Shown: piece by piece, positions 60,253 through 64,000 of the stretch | How positions within the stretch are numbered: the first letter of the stretch is position 1 | Layout: each line of letters starts with the position of its first letter | From: Actomonas aquatica | Lineage (GTDB): Bacteria; Verrucomicrobiota; Verrucomicrobiia; Opitutales; Opitutaceae | Reading direction: 5' to 3' | Assembly: GCF_019679435.2 (NCBI RefSeq) | Contig: NZ_CP139781.1 | Span: 1,798,001 to 1,862,000 of the forward strand | Length of the DNA stretch: 64,000 bases | Made by a program: the position numbers and the translations under genes | Notes under the pieces: model-generated | Seen by the model: the letters and a program-made list of their open reading frames with translations, nothing else | What the model was told of the DNA's origin: nothing | Databases searched by the model: none

Positions 60253-62298
60253 CTATGCTTCAACCCGCTGGTTCGCGGGCAACTTGGGTAAACTGAGCCG
60301 CACCTCCGCTCCCGACCGATCCGTTCGGTTGCCCACTTCCAGGCGTCCGCCCAGCGTCGCCGCCAACTGCATCGAAAAGCGCAGCCCCGTTTGGTGCCCG
60401 ACCGCATTCGCCGCGCCGCTCGCCTGCGCTTGGCCAAACCCCGCCCCTTCGTCGCGCACCCGCAGCGTCCACCCCGCCGCATCGCTGCTCGCGGCGATCT
60501 CCACCAACCCGCCTTCCCGGCAAAACTTCACCGCGTTGTGCACCACGTTGCTCAACACCCGCTCCAAGCGCAGCGCATCCGTCACGATCTCTTCGGCCGC
60601 CGCCACCTCCTGCTCGACCACCACGCCTTTGGCCGCCGCCACCGGCATCACATCCGTCACCACCCGCGCCACCACCTCCGCCGGTCGCAAACGCGTCTTC
60701 TCGCCCCCCTGCCGCCCGAGCTGGGCATCCAGAAACGCGTTGATCATCTCCACTGATCGACCCGCCGCCCGTTCACTGTCCGCCAGCAAGGTGCGCCCGC
60801 CTTCATCCAACCGCGGCCCCCATTGATCGCGCAACATGCCCAGCCCAAAACGCACCACCGCCAGCGGCGCTTTCAGGTCATGCGTCGCGATGCCCATAAA
60901 CGTGTCCTTGTCGGCATTCGCCTGCGCCAACTCCCGGTTGGCCGCTTCGATCTGCCGGTTCGCCCGCCGCACCGACACATAGCGCCACGCGACCATCAAT
61001 CCGACGACCAACACCACCGCCGCCGCCCCCGCCCATCCATTGCGCAGCGCGCGCGCCCGCGCTGCCTCCGCCGCCGCCTGCGCCTCGGCCAACTCCAGAC
61101 GCTCCAGCTCGCGGTCCTTCTTCTCCACCGCGAACAACACATTCAAAAACTGCGCCCGCTGCCGCATCCGCTCTTCATTCCACTCCCGCCGATAGGCCTC
61201 GCGTTTCGCCGCCGCCGTCCACGCCTGCTCGTCCTGCCCCAGACGGCGATGCAGCTCGATCAGCTGCCCATATTTTTCCTCCAAGGTATCACGCCGCCCC
61301 TGCGCCTCCAACTCCGCCACACTGTCGCTTAATACCTCCAATGCCCACGCTTCCTGCCCCGGCACTGCCGCCAAAGCTTCCCCAAACGTGCCGGCAAAAC
61401 TCGCTCGCTCCGCCACCGCCCCCACCTCGACAAACGCCGCCATCGCCCCCTCGTAATTCCGTCGCGCCTCCGCCAGTTCGCCGCCCCGCGCCTGCACCGC
61501 CGCCAGCATCATCTGGAGCCCCGCCTGCAAGTAGGCGTTGTCCGCTTCACTCGCCAGTGCCACCGCCTCTTCGATGTGCCGCCGCGCCCCCGCCACGTCG
61601 CCTGACCGCAGCGCCCGGTCGCCAAGGTTGTTGTAACTCATTGCCTGCCCCACCGTATCCTCCGCCTCGATACGCATGGCCAGCGCTTCCCGCTCCAGCT
61701 CCTCCGCCCGCGCGGCATCACCGAGGTCGAACCACACCACCGCCAGGTTCCCCAACGTCTCCGCCACGTAGGCCGGCGGCGACTCTCCCAAGCGATCGTA
61801 GTCCAGCGCACGCTGATAATACTCCACCGCCAAATCCCGCTCGCCCGAGTCATGGAACACCGCGCCCAGATTCGACGCCGCCCCCGCCGCCCAGGTCCAA
61901 TCCTCATGCGCCGCAAAGGTCTCCAAGGCCGGCGAAAACGACGCCACCGCCGCCGGATAGTCGCCCAATCCCCACTGCGCCAATCCGATGCCGTTACGCG
62001 CCCGCGCCGCGAGCTGATCACTCTCGATTCGCTCCGCCAATGAGAGCGCACGCTGCGCCAGTCCCAGCTCCAATTCGAAGTGCCCCCGCGCATCGGCGTC
62101 GCTCGCTCGCTCCGCCAAAAACCCCGCCCACGCGGCCCACTCCGTCGGCTCCGCCGCCTGTTCGCCCGGCTCCCGCAGCCATGCTTCCGCCGCCACCGCG
62201 TCCTTCGCCCAACGCTCCGACCATTCCGCCTCGCTTGGCGGCGGCTCGGCCGCGAGCCCTCCGACCCAGCAGAGTAGTCCGACGCAGACTCGCCTCAC
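60253..62298 (-). CDS. TPR-containing sensor histidine kinase
   Basis: 681 residues from GTG 62298, one base after the stop of the upstream kinase gene. A signal peptide (VRRVCVGLLCWVGGLAAEP) leads into about eight TPR-like helical repeats (~40-400, for example ALSLAERIESDQLAARARNG and GRRDTLEEKYGQLIEL). A membrane helix (GAAAVVLVVGLMVAWRYVSV, ~440) and a coiled coil (RQIEAANRELAQANADKD) follow. The kinase core has H-box MGIATHDLKAPLAVVRFG, N-box LSNVVHNAVKFCREGG and G-box VRDEGAGFGQ. The repeats should sense a periplasmic protein or peptide. Confidence 0.88.
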   Translation of the reverse strand: MRRVCVGLLCWVGGLAAEPPPSEAEWSERWAKDAVAAEAWLREPGEQAAEPTEWAAWAGFLAERASDADARGHFELELGLAQRALSLAERIESDQLAARARNGIGLAQWGLGDYPAAVASFSPALETFAAHEDWTWAAGAASNLGAVFHDSGERDLAVEYYQRALDYDRLGESPPAYVAETLGNLAVVWFDLGDAARAEELEREALAMRIEAEDTVGQAMSYNNLGDRALRSGDVAGARRHIEEAVALASEADNAYLQAGLQMMLAAVQARGGELAEARRNYEGAMAAFVEVGAVAERASFAGTFGEALAAVPGQEAWALEVLSDSVAELEAQGRRDTLEEKYGQLIELHRRLGQDEQAWTAAAKREAYRREWNEERMRQRAQFLNVLFAVEKKDRELERLELAEAQAAAEAARARALRNGWAGAAAVVLVVGLMVAWRYVSVRRANRQIEAANRELAQANADKDTFMGIATHDLKAPLAVVRFGLGMLRDQWGPRLDEGGRTLLADSERAAGRSVEMINAFLDAQLGRQGGEKTRLRPAEVVARVVTDVMPVAAAKGVVVEQEVAAAEEIVTDALRLERVLSNVVHNAVKFCREGGLVEIAASSDAAGWTLRVRDEGAGFGQAQASGAANAVGHQTGLRFSMQLAATLGGRLEVGNRTDRSGAEVRLSLPKLPANQRVEA

Positions 62299-62299
62299 C

Positions 62300-63403
62300 T
62301 CAAGCCGCCTCCTCTTGGCGCGGCTCCCGTGGCAAGCGTATCCGCACGCACAAGCCGCCGCCTTCCGCCGGCTCCAACGCAAAGGCATGCGCCTCGCCGT
62401 AAAGCTCCGCCAGCCGCGCCCGCGTATTGCCCACACCGATACCTTCGCGCGTGAAGCCCCCCGGCGGCATGCCCACCCCATTGTCCTCCACCGTTATCTC
62501 CAGCTCCTCGCCCGTGGGCGCCGCCATCACCAGAATCCGCCCGCCTTCGGTGCGCGGTTCCAGGCCGTGCTTGATCGCATTCTCCACCAGTGGTTGCAGC
62601 AGCAGGCTCGGCACCCGCCATTCCCGCACCGCCGGATCCACCTGCACCTCCACCGTGAACCGATCGCGAAAGCGGATACGTTCGATATCCAAATACTTCT
62701 GCACAAACGCGACTTCGTCCGCCAACCGCGTCAACGGCTGACCCGACTGGTTCATCGTCAGTCGCAACAGCTCACTCAGGCGCACGAGCATCGCGTCCGC
62801 CGCGTCTACATCGCTGTGCATCAGCGACGCGATGCCGTTCAGAGTATTGAAGAGGAAGTGCGGCTTCAGCTGCCGCAACAGCGCCTGCAACCGCGCCTCC
62901 GCCAGATGCTTCTCCAACTCCAGCGCATGCACCGTGCGCTCGTGGTATTTGCGGTAATAGTCGAGCGCGTGACTGGCCGAAAACACCACGCCATAAACCA
63001 GCAAATTAAACGGAAAGGTCTTCACCAGCAGCGGCCGAAACACCTCCAGAAACGTCAGCGGCTCATCGATCAACCACCCGTGCACCAGCCCCACCATCGA
63101 GCGCAGCACCACATAAAGCAGCGAGATCACCAACGCCGCCCCCAGATGTATCAAACCCACCCGCAGCGGCCGCGCTTCGTCCGGCGGAAACTTCCGCGCC
63201 AGCAACAGAATCGGCACCGACAACACCGCCCACACATACCAGTCGCCCAACGAATAACTGATCGCCTCGCCCCACGACACCGAACGTCCGATCAACGAGC
63301 TCGACAGGTAAAACTGACTCGCAAACGCCAAGCCCACCAAGGTCCACAGCAGCAACACACCGCTGTAGCGAAGCCAGGGACGGGAAGGGGCAGAAGAAGA
63401 CAT
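62300..63403 (-). CDS. LytS-type sensor histidine kinase
   Basis: 367 residues from ATG 63403 (MSSSAPSRPWLRYSG). Four membrane segments occupy ~10-160. The His_kinase region has QLKPHFLFNTLNGIASLM (phospho-acceptor histidine) near 205, and the ATPase domain shows LLLQPLVENAIKHGLEP (N-box) and VEDNGVGMPPGG (G-box). Such kinases normally pair with LytTR regulators, which here is separated from it by a second kinase gene. It is the first gene of the minus-strand operon. Confidence 0.92.
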   Translation of the reverse strand: MSSSAPSRPWLRYSGVLLLWTLVGLAFASQFYLSSSLIGRSVSWGEAISYSLGDWYVWAVLSVPILLLARKFPPDEARPLRVGLIHLGAALVISLLYVVLRSMVGLVHGWLIDEPLTFLEVFRPLLVKTFPFNLLVYGVVFSASHALDYYRKYHERTVHALELEKHLAEARLQALLRQLKPHFLFNTLNGIASLMHSDVDAADAMLVRLSELLRLTMNQSGQPLTRLADEVAFVQKYLDIERIRFRDRFTVEVQVDPAVREWRVPSLLLQPLVENAIKHGLEPRTEGGRILVMAAPTGEELEITVEDNGVGMPPGGFTREGIGVGNTRARLAELYGEAHAFALEPAEGGGLCVRIRLPREPRQEEAA

Positions 63404-63541
63404 AACCGCGAACAACGCGCCGACGCGTGCAGTCACTCCAACGCCTGCGCAGAAAGTCACCAGCTAAAATCCATCCATCGGGTCCAGCGTTGCCCCCATC
63501 CACTTCTTCACGTCTCTTCGCATTCCTCGCGGTTTCACCCA

Positions 63542-64000
63542 GTGCCCACCCACGCCCACAGTCCCGTTTCCCCGACCCGCGCCGCGGTTCCGCCGCTGCT
63601 GCCGGTGCTGGTGCCCCTCATCATCGCCTCCATCGCGCTCAACGTCGCCTTCGCGTGGCTCTTCCCCAACGAAGACGAACCGCGCCGCCCCGCCCCCAAC
63701 GTCCGCTTCACCGCCGCGACCGCCGCCGTCGGCATCGATTTTACCCACCGCCACGGCACCGAACCCGCGCCCACCAGCATGGGCGGCGGCGTCACGGTCT
63801 TTGACGCCAACGGCGACCGCCATGCCGACATCTTCTTCGTCAACGGCGCTCCGTGGCCGTGGTCCGATCACGCCTGGCAAACCCCTGCCACCAGCCACCT
63901 CTACCTCAACGACGGCACCGGCCAGTTCGCCGACGTCACCGCCGCCGCCGGACTCGACCTCGTCATGAACGCCATGGCCGCCGTCGCCGGTGACTACGAC
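63542..64000 (+). CDS. FG-GAP/ASPIC-like secreted protein, N-terminal part
   Basis: The reading frame opens at GTG 63542 (VPTHAHSPVSPTRAAV) and runs off the window. A membrane helix (LLPVLVPLIIASIALNVAFA, ~20-40) is followed by FTAATAAVGIDFTHRHGTEP, typical of the entry to CRTAC1/UnbV proteins. Then comes the calcium-loop FG-GAP unit GGGVTVFDANGDRHADIFFV and the second NDGTGQFADVTAAAGL. It should be a beta-propeller anchored by its N-terminus. It is divergent from the LytS kinase gene, with 138 bp between starts. The start codon is uncertain. Confidence 0.75.
   Translation, partial: MPTHAHSPVSPTRAAVPPLLPVLVPLIIASIALNVAFAWLFPNEDEPRRPAPNVRFTAATAAVGIDFTHRHGTEPAPTSMGGGVTVFDANGDRHADIFFVNGAPWPWSDHAWQTPATSHLYLNDGTGQFADVTAAAGLDLVMNAMAAVAGDYD

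Overview
The window is a gene-dense, GC-rich stretch of a Gram-negative chromosome. The envelope genes (Kdo transferase, porins, a TonB-dependent receptor, secreted beta-helix and Ig-like proteins), an exosortase, the DUF502/DUF2167 proteins and the scarcity of Shine-Dalgarno sequences all fit Verrucomicrobiota, most likely an Opitutaceae-like organism. That assignment is inference: there is no rRNA gene here. No phage, insertion sequence, CRISPR array or rRNA operon was seen.

Layout. 1-3 kb: end of a metallophosphoesterase gene, a diguanylate cyclase response regulator, trpA and an EEP-family hydrolase. 3-5.5 kb: an arsenic operon (arsR, DUF6428, acr3, arsC). 5.5-6.4 kb: a ParE-type toxin-antitoxin pair and tRNA-His with a duplicated 3' end. 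6.5-19.1 kb: a large phosphate locus, all on the minus strand: porin-pstS-pstC-pstA-pstB-phoU, a second pstS, and a TonB receptor with a secreted beta-helix-like protein. Each of its three transcription units starts behind 7-mers spaced 11 bp apart, like PhoB boxes. 19.2-26.2 kb: a SNF2 helicase, waaA and a large M16 peptidase. 26.2-27.1 kb: an array of GTAG-headed palindromes (REP-like), followed by an exosortase and fabF. 29.8-32.6 kb: a VTC-domain polyphosphate polymerase, a DUF4956 membrane protein and an outer-membrane barrel. 32.7-37.3 kb: HIT, PhoH, PgpH-type HD phosphodiesterase and YbeY. 37.4-45.4 kb: two secreted proteins that share a C-terminal module, DUF502, a RecO-like protein, and a nuclease-helicase fusion. 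45.6-48.6 kb: pyrR, pyrB, pyrC. 48.7-53.2 kb: DUF2167, an unknown membrane protein, a CPBP protease, thiL and tsaE. 53.4-58.3 kb: an RGG-rich protein, a membrane protein with two cyclic-nucleotide domains, and tRNA-Leu. 58.4-64 kb: a serine acetyltransferase, a two-kinase LytTR signalling operon, and the start of an FG-GAP/ASPIC-like protein.

Functional themes. Phosphate is the strongest: high-affinity Pst uptake, duplicated binding protein, anion porin, a candidate outer-membrane receptor with a partner protein, and a separate polyphosphate-synthesis cluster. The rest is mostly housekeeping (pyrimidine synthesis, RNA maturation, LPS core, thiamine, tRNA modification).

The least ordinary signals are in the DNA between genes. 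A family of degenerate 7-bp tandem arrays differs in consensus at each site and runs up to the start codons of ybeY, the nuclease-helicase gene, pyrB and pyrC, and to the 3' end of tRNA-His. At two sites an inverted partner array lies upstream. A 19-bp palindrome occurs three times, once inside a helicase coding sequence. GTAG-headed palindromes form a composite array. At protein level, a C-terminal module of about 120-130 residues recurs four times in three otherwise different secreted proteins.
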